From: Umbelopsis isabellina
Lineage: Eukaryota; Mucoromycota; Umbelopsidomycetes; Umbelopsidales; Umbelopsidaceae
Length of the DNA stretch: 64,000 nucleotides
NCBI GenBank assembly: GCA_016758905.1
Contig: JAEPQZ010000021.1
Location: 124,001-188,000, forward strand
Reading direction: 5' to 3'
A model generated the notes under the pieces. The model was not told where the DNA came from and ran no database searches. It saw nothing but the letters and a program-made list of their open reading frames with translations. The translations under genes were made by a program, and so were the position numbers. This document shows, one piece after another, positions 39,502 to 50,887 of this stretch (position 1 is its first letter; each line of letters starts with the position of its first letter).

Positions 39502-40482
39502 TGCAAGCCAATGGAAATTAGGGGGGGGGTATTCTTTCTCAACCCCTGTTGGCGTTTGATAAATACGTGGTGAAAGGCCGGCAAGCGCTACTACTAACGC
39601 TGTAATATAGAGTTGTAGAGGCGAGATAAAGGAAAGTGGCGACCACTGAATTTTATATAAACAGAAGAAAATGAGTTGGGGGCGAAACGATATAGAAAAG
39701 AAAGAAAAGAAGGGAGTTCAAACTCTGGCAGTTGAAAATATAAAATAGACGAAGCATGCGTGGATAGATTGAAAGGGGGTGTTGGGCTCATCCAGCCTTT
39801 AGGCAAAAAGCAAAAGGGGGTTCGAAGAGAAGCTTGATTTTCGTCAAGATGCATCAGAAAGGGTAGGTGTGCATGTCGATCGCCTCCTGTCTTTATGCGG
39901 GCACGTTGGCCAGATGATTTCTTTAGTATACTTTGCCTTTGAAATATGCCATGATCATGGTGAGTACATAATGAGCAAGATGAATCAATTAATTATAGCC
40001 AGTGTGGTGTCTAGAGAACAAGTTCGAGCCAAATACACCGGTCTATGGTGGATGCAGTTGGAAACACAATGAAAGTGAGGCGCGCAAACCAAAAGTGAGG
40101 CTCGTTTTCAATACTGATAAGCCAATCAGACGGCTCGCCTCCAATAACGTTATCCAAAAACAGGCATAAATAGCGCCAGCCAATCCCTGAGCATGGAACG
40201 GCTGGTTCGTAGATGACTATGTCATGTGACCTGTGATGGATTGTACCAGACCTGGTTGGGCAAATAATGACGTCCAGGTCCAACAGTGCTTGATTTCCGT
40301 GGAACATCCGTGACATCACTAGACTGTTTTCCCTATTCGGAAAAAGTTCAACCTCAATGGGGCACCGACCGAAAAATTGCTCTGGTCATCAAATCCTTGG
40401 CCATTCTTTTTTATACTCTAAAATCTCTTCTTCTTCACCTTATTAAACTTCTTCTTTATACTCGAAATATTTCATCTTTTGT
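39502..40482. promoter_or_regulatory. Divergent promoter region, GPCR (-) / hybrid histidine kinase (+)
   Basis: A 981-bp head-to-head spacer. Near the GPCR it has a G9 run (39523-39531) and a TATA box. Near the kinase it has a pyrimidine-rich leader (CTTCTTCTTCACC). Short ORFs here are not convincing. Confidence 0.5.
39653..39660 (-). promoter_or_regulatory. TATA box of the class C GPCR gene
   Basis: TTATATAA lies about 150 bp upstream of the annotated ATG on the minus strand, and would place transcription start near 39.62 kb. Confidence 0.4.
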
Positions 40483-43400
40483 ATGTATGATCAGAATCGG
40501 CCGCAGCAACAGCTGCATGGCGAAGGCGACGACCATGATCATTCTACAGAGTCTGTAAATTCTCCACGACCGCCAGCTGCTGCAACGCCAACATCATCAT
40601 CATCATCGTCCGAGTCCATACCCAATTTACAATGGTTCATCATGCCCGAAACCGTTCTGATGACTGACACTCAATTAAACATCACTTTGACCATCACACC
40701 CAACACCAAAACCTTTAATCACTCGCTGGTCGGACAACCATTTCTCAAACTAGTTCAAGATGATGAAGTTCCAGTTATTCGTGAGCTGGTGAAAAAGATA
40801 CAGATCGGCGATGGTTCGCCCGTTTCAGAAAATCTAATTCGGAATCGATTTATGAACGATGTTATATACAAAATTAGCCCTGTATATGATAGCTCTGGCC
40901 ATGTGGAACAGTATTTGATTGTTAGAACTGTTAGTGCTTCACCTAAAGAATCACCGCCTACTAGGTAAATTAACATCCAAAACCAAAACCAAAAAAAAAT
41001 TAAAAAAAAAAAAAAAATAATTTGTAGATAGCTTATAAAAGATTTCAATTTAACATACCATATTGCGTCTGTAGATCCATGGAACGAAGACATAGTGGCC
41101 ATAAGGAGAAGCTAGAAGAGGTATTTGTAAGTCATATAATGAAAACTATCACAAACCGTCGGCGCTAAAAAAACCAAAAATTTATCATTTATAGACCAAC
41201 CCAAAACTACCAGCTGGTAATGAGAAGGTTAGTGTGATTGGCTGCTGACCCTTATTCACTTGTAACATCTAACCCTTGCATTTTTTTTTTCTTCCTACTT
41301 TTCCCAATCAGATTTTGTCAAAGTTCATCAAGCTTGTTGAAGATTTTGATGATACATTTACATTGGCGGTATGGCTGGTCGACCGCTCGTCACACTCCAC
41401 TCTCCACTTGGTGGCATTTCCCGCAGTGCGAGAATTAATTGGCATCAAAGTGCACTTCAATCCGAGTAAGTTCAATCGGGCGTTACTCTACGTTTGGTGA
41501 TCAGACGGCATAGTGTTTTTAACTTTAGGTTTTTTTTTTTTTTTTTTTTAAACAGAGCAATTAGATCGAAGTCAACATGATACTCATGGCATGTCTATAA
41601 GAAGCTCACAAAACTATCTTCAAACACCTGAATTGCTGAGCAAACTACAAGACAAAAATTTCACCACGCAGTTCGTATCACAAATCCACACGTCACAGCA
41701 ATTTGTTGGATTATTAGTGTTGTATGGAGGAGATCAGTTCAAGTTAACACCAACACTCAAGAGTATTGTCGCCGACGCAACCTTGTTAGTTGAATCGGTG
41801 ATTTCGCTGGAATATGATAGCCAACTGTCCAAACGAGCACTTGAAGAGCAGACTCTGCTGGATACTACGTTTGGTGCCGGCAAAGGCGTCACCATTATTG
41901 TTAACGCCCAAGGTCATCTATTATATGTCAACAGCGTGGTCCGTGACCTATTTGGCATTATGAAAGACGAAGCTCTGCATATTAAAAAAATCGAGCATTT
42001 CGTTGATCTCAAGGATCGTCACCGCGTTATATCGGCCGTTACCAAATCCAAACAGAATCCGAAACTAGCTCGCTATGTTGATTGTGTCGAATTTCACCGT
42101 CGGGCGGTGAATGAAGACGATCCCAAAGCAGACGAAGAATCTAACAACAGTGATTTCGAAAATGACAGTTTTTATTTGGATCTCAAGATTCAAGGTTTAT
42201 GGGATGATCCAGCTGTGAATGGATGCTTGGTAAGTTTAAAATATCCCCAGTACGACACCATCTTGGTGATCTACACATGAGGTTTTTTCACGGCATATCT
42301 ATATACCTGGCTATATTCATACAAACGTTCCGTGTGGAACATCCGCCTTTTTACAATCCCCGTTACGAGCAAATGGAACAATTTTTGACTAAACCACGTA
42401 TTTTTCAATTGTTACTCAGATCCGAGGACGTGATGTATCAGCCAAAGCCATGTCCGATCGTCAAGCTCTGGAATCTCAGAAATCTTTGGCTATGACGAAT
42501 AATTCGTTAAACGAAGGGCTTATTCGAACTGACGGCGACGGCATCATTGAATATGTCAATCTCGCCTTTATAAAATTGATTGGCATAGATGATTGGTTTT
42601 TATCATCAAAACCACGGTCCAATCCATCTCAGCCAGACCCGCCAGAACAATTGTCTTCTTCATCAGCGTCTGATTCAACCGGAACTGAAGATGAAGATCA
42701 GAATCTTGCCTTGTCGTCCACTTTGGTGGGAACACCCATTGACGAATTGTTACAACTCATACAGGTGTTGATCGCCGAGAAACCACAACAAACATCGTCT
42801 TCCGCCAATGAAGGCAGTGCTACCGATGATGCACGTACCCCGACTCCCAAACTTCAACGACGACTGCAAGATAATCAACAAGAAGAAGATTCACAGGAAA
42901 TGCGGCCTTCACGGTCGAATTCACCTGTGAGACCCGAACTTCATAGCAACGAAGCCTACAATGAAGGAACCTCATCAACGTCAACCGATGACGATATGCT
43001 TGATGAAGGCTTTTCATACAAGACCGTGTTGGTTGACATGAAAGCTATGATAAAACAAACCATTGGAAGTAAAGAAAGCAAGAGCTTAGAACAAACCTCC
43101 TATCATCAGGCATGTGGTGATGATGTGTACGGCGATGTTTTGCACCAAGATATGATGGAAATCATCAACTACCAAATGGCCGATGCCAGACTTGGTCGGA
43201 ACGTTGGATATTTAATTCGAAGAGGTGGCCAAACTGCTGTGGTGGCTGTGGAAGTCAGTGTCAATCCATTACAGCACATCTCTTACAAGCGATCCAAAGC
43301 GCGGGCGAAATCAAAGAGCAGCGATGGTGCAGTCATTGTGTTTCGCAATATGACCGAAGTCATGCGAACGCAAGCGGCCAATCGCATGTTGGCTGACAAA

Positions 43401-45345
43401 TCTAGATGGATTTCTGTCATAACCCACGAGATGCGATCGCTAGTGAACGGTATCATTGGTATGCTGGACCTCGTAAAAGCTACTAAACTAAGCGGTGAAC
43501 AACGTGGTCTGGTGGACTGTATGGAAGTCAGCACCAACGCTTTGATCTGTCTTGTCTCCAACGCCCTTGATCACAGTCGACTTGAAGCCGGCAAGGTATG
43601 TTTATTGCACCACTACATTTTCTTTTTCTTTTCATTACCATGGTCCTACCTTGCCATGTTTCTACGTGCTTGACAACTGAGATTTACAACTGACTAATAT
43701 AATACCCAATTCCTCTCCCCCCCTACCTCTCTATCCAATAGGTCGCCTTGGAGAACCTACCATTCAATATGAAGGAACGGTTACGTATTGTTGAGGACCT
43801 CATGCGTATGATGGCCCAGACAAAGCATGTTGAATTCTCATCTGAAATCGACGATTCACTACCTGCTGTGTTCCATTCTGATTTCAATCGACTGTTCCAA
43901 ATTTTGCTTAATCTCATATCGAACGCCATCAAATTTTCTTCTCACAAAAAGAAACGTAACAAGCAGGGTAAAGTCAAATTGATCGTGAAATGTATGAGCG
44001 AAAAAGATCGAACTCCAGGAGCAACTGATTACCCAACACCGGAATCACCTTCACAATCCCAATCACAATGGAAGTCGAGACAGAGGTATAAAAGCATGCT
44101 ATCCTCAGATAAAAATATCGATACCCAATTAACTTCTACCAATAGCACAAGTATGTATACCTTTACTGTTTTTTTTTTTTTTTTTTTTTAGAAAAGAAGG
44201 TTTTGTGTACGTATCAGTCTTGTTGATCAATGTGTATACATCTTTTTTCTTCCTGGTCATCTATAGATAATACCGACACACCTCTCACACCGCCAGGACC
44301 GGGTGAATTGCTGACAATCCCAGTGAACCAACGCATGACACAACTGTAAGCTTTCGTTGAAACATGACATATTTTTAGCAATCACACCCTGTATTGACCA
44401 AATAACTGGGCCTTGCGGCGTTCAAACTGAATTATTTTTTTAGCATGTTCATTGTTGAAGATAATGGTATTGGCATTTCTCCACGTAGCCAAGAAAAACT
44501 GTTCCAAGAGTTCGGTCAAGCCGAGGTGTCAATATCCAGACGATATGGTGGTAGTGGTATGGGATTATTCATCTGTAAACAACTAGTGCGACTGTTCAAT
44601 GGCACGATTGGCGTGCAAAGTACGCCTGGTGAAGGAAGTCAATTCTGGTTTACTGCGTGGTTCAACACCAGTGAAGAAGCGTCTGCTACGCCTGGATCAG
44701 ACAACAATAATTATTTCTCGATGGAGCAAGCTTTGATAGTAAACAACAATTACGACGGAGAAAGCTCATCATCTCAAGTCAATGAAAGCGGATCAGAATC
44801 GGCCACCAATGATGCTTCATCTAGCGAAGCGTCCGATTCTACCAGCCACATAGACTTGCCACCCCCGCCCAAGACGAAAAAGACCCCCAAAAAGAAGGAT
44901 CTTCGAATCTTGGTGGTGGAGGATAATCGCATCAATCAACAAGTTCTGTATAAATTCTGTCAAGGTTTAGGATATCATCACGTCCAAGTAGTAGGCGATG
45001 GGCGAAGCGCAGTAAAGAAATGCTCAAAACACACGTTTGATGTCATCCTTATGGACATGTCCATGCCGGTAAAGTGTTTTCAAAAAGAATTTCTGGTCCG
45101 GTATAACGTATCACAAAATGAGTTCATACTGATCTCATTTTCACATCGATTTTCTTTAGCGAATGAACGGTATGGATGCTACAGAAGCCATTCGTGAGCA
45201 ACCTAAGAAACAACAGCCTGCCATTGTGCTCATCAGTGGCGACAGTAATATAGATCATACACGGTATCAAGAACTTAAATTTGATGGCCACCTTGTAAAG
45301 CCCATCCGAATGCCGGAACTAAAGAGGGAGCTTGAAAAGTATTGA
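40483..45345 (+). CDS. Multi-PAS hybrid histidine kinase with receiver domain
   Basis: Cytosolic sensor kinase for a phosphorelay to a Ypd1-type carrier; no membrane segments are seen. After a Ser-rich start comes a PAS-like domain (PETVLMTDTQLNITLTIT, SPVYDSSGHVEQYLIV), then a GAF-like region (LVEDFDDTFTLAVWLVDRSS, TSQQFVGLLVLYGGDQFK). A second PAS (GVTIIVNAQGHLLYVNSVV) and a third PAS (GLIRTDGDGIIEYVNLAFI) follow; the third is interrupted by a long acidic, Ser-rich insert. The H-box is VITHEMRSLVNGIIGMLDLV (phosphoacceptor His; MRSLVNG replaces the common LRTPLNG). ATPase boxes are LLNLISNAIKFS, VEDNGIGISP and GGSGMGLFI. The receiver has VVEDNRINQQ, ILMDMSMPRMNG with the phospho-Asp, ISGDS and LVKPIRM. 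A late intron splits the receiver after MSMP. Confidence 0.92.
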
Positions 45346-46266
45346 TTCCGGCCAAGCAAAAAATCCAATACCAGCTAGTTCATAAACTTTCATTGTTTGT
45401 ATAGTTTTCCACAAAACAAAAACATGTATTTTTCTCATTCAAATCGTCTCCCCGTTAGGGAGTGCAAAGACTACAAGTCACACACTCTTGCGGTCCATTA
45501 GGATGTATAAAAACAAAAATCTACAACAACTGAGCCCCATGAAATGGAGAGGAGAGGTCATTTGCAGCAAAAGCTAATGTTTTAATTTTAATTTATAGAT
45601 AGATAGCTGAGGGACTTTTTCTGCATGTAGTTTTATTGAATTTTTTAATATAACAAACACGCCAAAAAAGCATATTTCTATTTTCAAACGTGAATGAGTA
45701 TACATCGGGTAAGGAGTTAACTTTGTGTGGATGCTGTGTCACCAACAATCTTGCACACAAAGCGATCTGCAAAAAATGGGAAAAAAACCAAAAAAAAACC
45801 CCGCCCCCCAGCGTAGCGTTCCTTGTCTCAGTGATTTAGCGTAACTCGGGATAACCGGTGCGGTGATCAGAGTAAGCGGGAAGACTTGTTTCAACTGGCT
45901 AGTTTGGCTGACATTTACCAACATATATCAAATCTATGTTTGCGTCATTTGATAGCTTAATATTTTCAACAGCCAAGCAATTTGACTTGACTTGTAATAT
46001 TGTCAGTCAGTCAAGCTATATAATCGGAAAACACAGCTTAACGCTGTATATTCACAGTGGCGTGTGGTAGCTTTTAGAGGTCTGGAACAAAAGACTGAGT
46101 CATGAGGGTTGAAATTTTTTTTTTACACGGGGATTTTTTTTTCTGTACATCGAACCTGAGTTGGCCAAGACTAATTTTTTGGTTTCGTATAAAAAAACGC
46201 CTTGCTATTGTATTTTCCCTTCTGTTAAACTATTCTTTCGAATATCATATTCAAATCGACCATTGC
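45346..46266. other. Intergenic: kinase 3' flank and alpha-arrestin promoter
   Basis: About 920 bp. A TATATAA lies at 46017-46023. Downstream of it an ATG at 46102 is in frame with the arrestin (see that entry). T runs cluster near 46120-46140. No separate gene supported. Confidence 0.5.
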
Positions 46267-47646
46267 ATGTCACCAAATTTGACATCCAATCATCAACTCA
46301 TCAATCAGCAGTTGCACGCGTCCGAGCTTCAGATTCAGCTGGACAATGACACACTTATTATGCATGGCTCTGAAGAAGAGTCTTCTGGTTGTGTTCTAAG
46401 AGGCCATGTTCGTTTGAACCTCAAGGAACCTGCCAAATTCAAGTCTTTGACGTTGCGGTTGACCGGCAAGATCAGAGTAGCATGGTCTGAATGTAAGTTT
46501 TCGTTATATCTCCTCTTTAAAAAGTTTATCCCCTCCACAACTTGCTGATTTCTAATCCATGATCCCACTTTTCTTATTGTTATTTTTGGATTTCCCACCA
46601 CAGCCACCACATCGTCTACACCACAAAAGTTCCACAAGGAGGAACGAACCATCATTGATAAACAATGGACATTTCTTGCGCCATGCCGACGTAATCAATT
46701 ACATCAATTGGCTGGTAAACCCCACCGATGGGAGTTTGAGCTTCCGTTGCCCGGAAACTTGCCTGATTCCATTGAAAACAACGAGACTGGAAACGTTCAA
46801 TATCGTCTCAAGGCTGTTGCTGAACGCCCTACGTTTATGTTGAATTATACAGACAAAAAGGTCGTTCGTATTGTACGCCACCTTTCACCTACAGCCATGG
46901 ATTATTTCCAGCCAATGACCATCGCCAATGAATGGGCCAATAAGCTGGAATATCAAATTTCCGTGCCGTCTAAAGTATTTTCAGAGGATGAAACCATTCC
47001 CGTGACTATCCGCATCATACCCAAGTTGCCTGGCATCAAGGTACGCTATATCACATGCACCCTCAAGGAATACATTACATACTCTGCGGGAGCCAGCAAT
47101 CAATTCAGCAAGACCGAAGGGCGTATTGTAAAGTTTTTGAGGGACGAACAGTTTCCTTGTCGCGACGATGTGTGGGAAAAGACCGAGATGATCAGAGTAC
47201 CACGTTACCCCCATGGAATTCAGTTCAACACTCGTAACGATTTGATCAGAATTCGTCACAAGGTCAAGTTCACCATGAGTTTGATCAACGCCGACAAGCA
47301 TATTTCAGAACTACGAGCAGCTTTGCCTATCATCATCTGCCCCATTTCTCAGCGTGCCGAGGATAACAGCTTGCCTGCTTATGAAGACGCTCTACGTGCT
47401 GTGCCGTATTCTGAGCCTCCGGATTTGTACTATTCATCCGGTGACTCGAATGCTGGGTCCCCAACTGAAGAGCGCGATATGATGTTTGATCCAGCCACTT
47501 CAAACCGCAACTTGTATGAAATCCAACAAGAATGGGCCACATCTCTCAATCGTGTGCCATCATATCGCACTGCCTTGCGCGACCGCCCTCCGTTCCCTGA
47601 ATGCCGTGCTGCGTTACCCTCTTACGAATCCATTTGCGCTCTGTAA
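46267..47646 (+). CDS. Alpha-arrestin (ART-type ubiquitin-ligase adaptor)
   Basis: Adaptor that brings Rsp5/Nedd4-type ubiquitin ligases to plasma-membrane transporters for endocytosis. 422 aa from two exons (46267-46492, 46604-47646). The arrestin N-domain includes GCVLRGHVRLNLKEPAKFKS, KFHKEERTIIDKQWTFL, HRWEFELPLPGNLPDSIENN and VQYRLKAVAERP. The C-domain includes YQISVPSKVFSEDETIPVTI and VRYITCTLKEYITY. The tail carries three [LV]PxY motifs (LPAYEDAL, VPSYRTAL, LPSYESI), which bind WW domains. An upstream in-frame ATG at 46102, 79 bp after a TATA box, would add 55 mostly hydrophobic residues that do not fit the family; I prefer 46267. No PPxY in strict form (SEPPDLY is close). Confidence 0.9.
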
Positions 47647-48215
47647 AGCGCTGCAATTGTCAATTTTTTTCGGCAAATGAGCATGCATGCAGAGCATACA
47701 TGCTATATATTCAGGCAAACCACCCCCCCCCCCCATACAGGAAAAGAAGCAAAGGAATGGAGAATATATCTTTCATATATACCTTAATGAATACCTTCCT
47801 CTTTTTCCTCAGGTTGTAAATAGAAACCCATGCCTTCCCCTCCCCCGCACCCACCTTTGGTAGCTACCGAAATTTCATAGTGTAAATCATGTAAATAACT
47901 ACGTTATCGTAATCCAATCTTGACATAATACGCACTATATAATACATTGTCCAATACAGCTATAATTCATATTACCTTAAACCGATTGCTCGTGTTGACA
48001 CATAACTGGCGCTATATGATAAAAGCGCATACATTGTAGATAAACGGGATGGAAAAAGGTCAGCTACAGCGTCAGCCTGTAGACCTAACAATAAAAGCGG
48101 AGAGCGCGCGTGTGCTGAGTTGCGATTGATTTTCAAAGGGAACGCGTCGCTGTTGCTTGCCCTCAATTTTTATTTATTTTTCAATTTCTATCTTAAGCCT
48201 TCTTCATTCAGTGTG
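47647..48215. other. Intergenic: arrestin 3' UTR and ADIP-like promoter
   Basis: 569 bp between two plus-strand genes, with a C10-11 run near 47725-47735. Nothing coding seen. Confidence 0.5.
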
Positions 48216-50231
48216 ATGCTGGCCGAACATAGCGATTCATCGCTAGACCTCAGGTAACAACGACTTCTTGTAAATAACTGTCCTCTGGCGGGTGATTCAG
48301 CGTCTAAAATAAGTTGCATTTCACCAGTGTATATGAACCATCCACGCCATACCGAGATCGTGTAGCGTCCTTGCAGCAGTACAATCAAGACACGCCAGAG
48401 TCCATGACCGACGAGTGAGTCTTCTTTATACTATTCCAGCTTACAACGAATTCGCTTTACTGATACTCTATTGCGTAGTGAACCCTGTACACCCAGCACC
48501 TTACCAGCGTCTGCAAACTATGTGAATCTACAACTAACAGCACACAATTACCCCGTACCTCTGAAATTCGTCAATGCCGACGAGAACGACGCGTGTAAAG
48601 TTGTCAATTGCTTGTTGCGGCTACTCACTGACAAACAGACGGAAGCTCAGGAACGACAGGATATGGCGAGCACCATCAAACAACTCAAACAAGAGCTCGC
48701 GTCGACCAAATCGACGCTGACCACGCAGACCAAGAAATTAGCAGAAGCGCATCGCCAAATCGATCAGGAAGCGACCAAGCGAACAGCCGTAGCCAAATCT
48801 GTTCAGGCTGAGGAAAAACGACACAAGGCGACAAAAGAAGAGTTGCAAAAAGCAAAAATCAACCTTCACGCTACCAAAGCTCAGTACGCCGTAAGTACCT
48901 ACACCGCCACCATGATACCCCACGCCATCAACCCATCCATGCATAGACAATAGGATTATTTTACTGATTGGTCATTCTTTGTTATTTTCGTTTAGCACGA
49001 GATAAGAAAACGCGAATTGGAGATTGGGAAAATTCGTGACAGGTTACAAAAGTTGTTGGATGAAGGCGTATCAAAAAACGGCATGGTGGCCAAGATGTCG
49101 TCCCCCGTCGATAAAGCTGGCGCGTTGTTTGGTGTGCCTAAACCCGACCGGGCAGCCAAGGAAGAGCAATTGCACAAGTCATTGTTAGAGAAGAGCATTG
49201 AACGTGAAAACTACATCCTCAACGACAATAAGCTGCTACGAAAAACACTTGAAGAATTGCATTCTGCTCTCAAAGGCATGCTGGAAGGTCAGATTCGACA
49301 ATATCACGATGATGCGATGGATACAGATGCACCCGAATTGTCACAGTTTCGGATACCCATGGAGCTGGGCGGCGCACACATGAAACAGGCTATGCTGGAC
49401 CTGATATCAAGGGTCAGAGTCGAATGGGATGAGCAGATTGCCCGACGCAAAGTGTACACGGCCGATGAGGTCAAGGAGAAGGACATGACTATTGAGCGAC
49501 TAACAGCCGACCTTGAAGAAGTGTTTACCACGCTAGGTGAGGGGTTGATAACTATCACCGCCGGCTCGATCAGTGTTACTCATTTTGAACATTTTCCATG
49601 CCCCATCTTACTCTATTTTAGAACAAGTCCAGGACGACTTTGATGCTAAGACTGAAGCGTACTTGAAGTTTTCACAGGGAGCATTCTTTGACACCATAGC
49701 ACATAATCACGAGATGGATATTTCTTCGTAAGTAATTTGTTGGCCTTCAGTCAAAGCAAAGGGCCCAGAAACTTGTTAACATTCGGTTAATAGGGATGAT
49801 ATCATTGCCCCAGAGATTGAAGACGAGACCAATGCTTTACGGAAACTCCAAAAGCAGGTGCGTGACGAGCGACAGAAACTCACAGAGGCAGCCATCAAGC
49901 TCGGTGAAGAGCGAACACAGTTGATGCACGAACGCCGTGCGTTTGAGCAGAACAAGCATACACATGATACGCTGGCCGTGCTCGACGAACTATCAGACTC
50001 TACAAGGTATGTAATTTTTTGTTTCATCCTCTTGTTCCTAAACAATCTGTGGTTTTGTATAACATGTTCTTATAAACAATTTTGTAAAAATACTAACTTT
50101 TGGATTTCTACTCTGTCATATTAAAAACCTCTAGTGTAAATGATGGAGAACCGTCAGACACGATCAAAACGTTACAAAACTTGGAATTGCAAGGCTCATC
50201 CAAAAAGAGAAAAATGGACAAAACGCTGTAA
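48216..50231 (+). CDS. ADIP/SSX2IP/Msd1-like coiled-coil protein
   Basis: Predicted microtubule-organising-centre or spindle-anchoring coiled-coil protein of the Pfam ADIP family (vertebrate SSX2IP, S. pombe Msd1). Seven exons (48216-48253, 48328-48414, 48479-48890, 48996-49536, 49622-49727, 49794-50006, 50135-50231) join in phase to 497 aa. The start MLAEHSDSSLDL was chosen because two short 5' exons keep the frame open and conform to GT-AG. The ADIP start NLQLTAHNYPVPLKF, NDACKVVNCLLRLLTDK is followed by long coiled coils (ATIKQL-type heptads, ERQDMASTIKQLKQELAS; EVKEKDMTIERLTADLEE; QKQVRDERQKLTEAA). A basic C-terminus (KKRKMDKTL) looks like an NLS. Confidence 0.78.
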
Positions 50232-50887
50232 ACCTGATAAAGGCTTGGCTACTCCTCCCCGCATCACCGACATTTTTGTTCTGTACTATAGTTCTCCGTA
50301 GCTTCCTATTTTATCCCGTCCACCACTTTTGTGTATTATGCAATGACTATCTCTTTTTTTTTTCCCATCATCATCAATAATAATAATCAGCGAACCGATC
50401 GGCCACGAGCCTTTTTTTTTAAACTAGTATACCCGGGGTTTCTAATTTTTTTTTAACAGAGATATCGAAATGATGGTAAAAATTATTCTCGCGTTGAGAT
50501 AGGAGATATTTTATTATTATTTGCCTTTGTCGGTTTAGGGCACATTCGGCATGACGCGACGATATGCAGCACAGACGTACAAGATTTGTTTATGTTTTTG
50601 GCGTGGTCAAACATACTAAGTTTTTATTTTCATAATTTTTTGTATATGTCTTTTGATACTTGGTTGCATTGGCAAAGGTAGAAAAATTAAAATATGCCTA
50701 ATAAACCGCAACGAAATGTAATAAAAAGATAAAATAAAAAAGGTCGGGTAGATGGGAAAATCCAATTCACAGAATTAACGGAATATATAAAGCAGAATGT
50801 GTATGTAAGGTGTGTTTTGGAAGAGAGCCAGCAATCTTTTTTAAAATCTCTCAGCCTATATATAAAACCTCCCAAAAAGAATCATCT
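50232..50887. other. Convergent intergenic spacer, ADIP-like / ERG4
   Basis: 656 bp of AT-rich tail-to-tail spacer with several T runs. No gene or RNA recognised. Confidence 0.5.

Noticed and set aside
39594-39854. 86-codon minus-strand ORF upstream of the GPCR
   Set aside because: It begins upstream of the likely TATA box and is in a different frame from the receptor; treated as promoter DNA.
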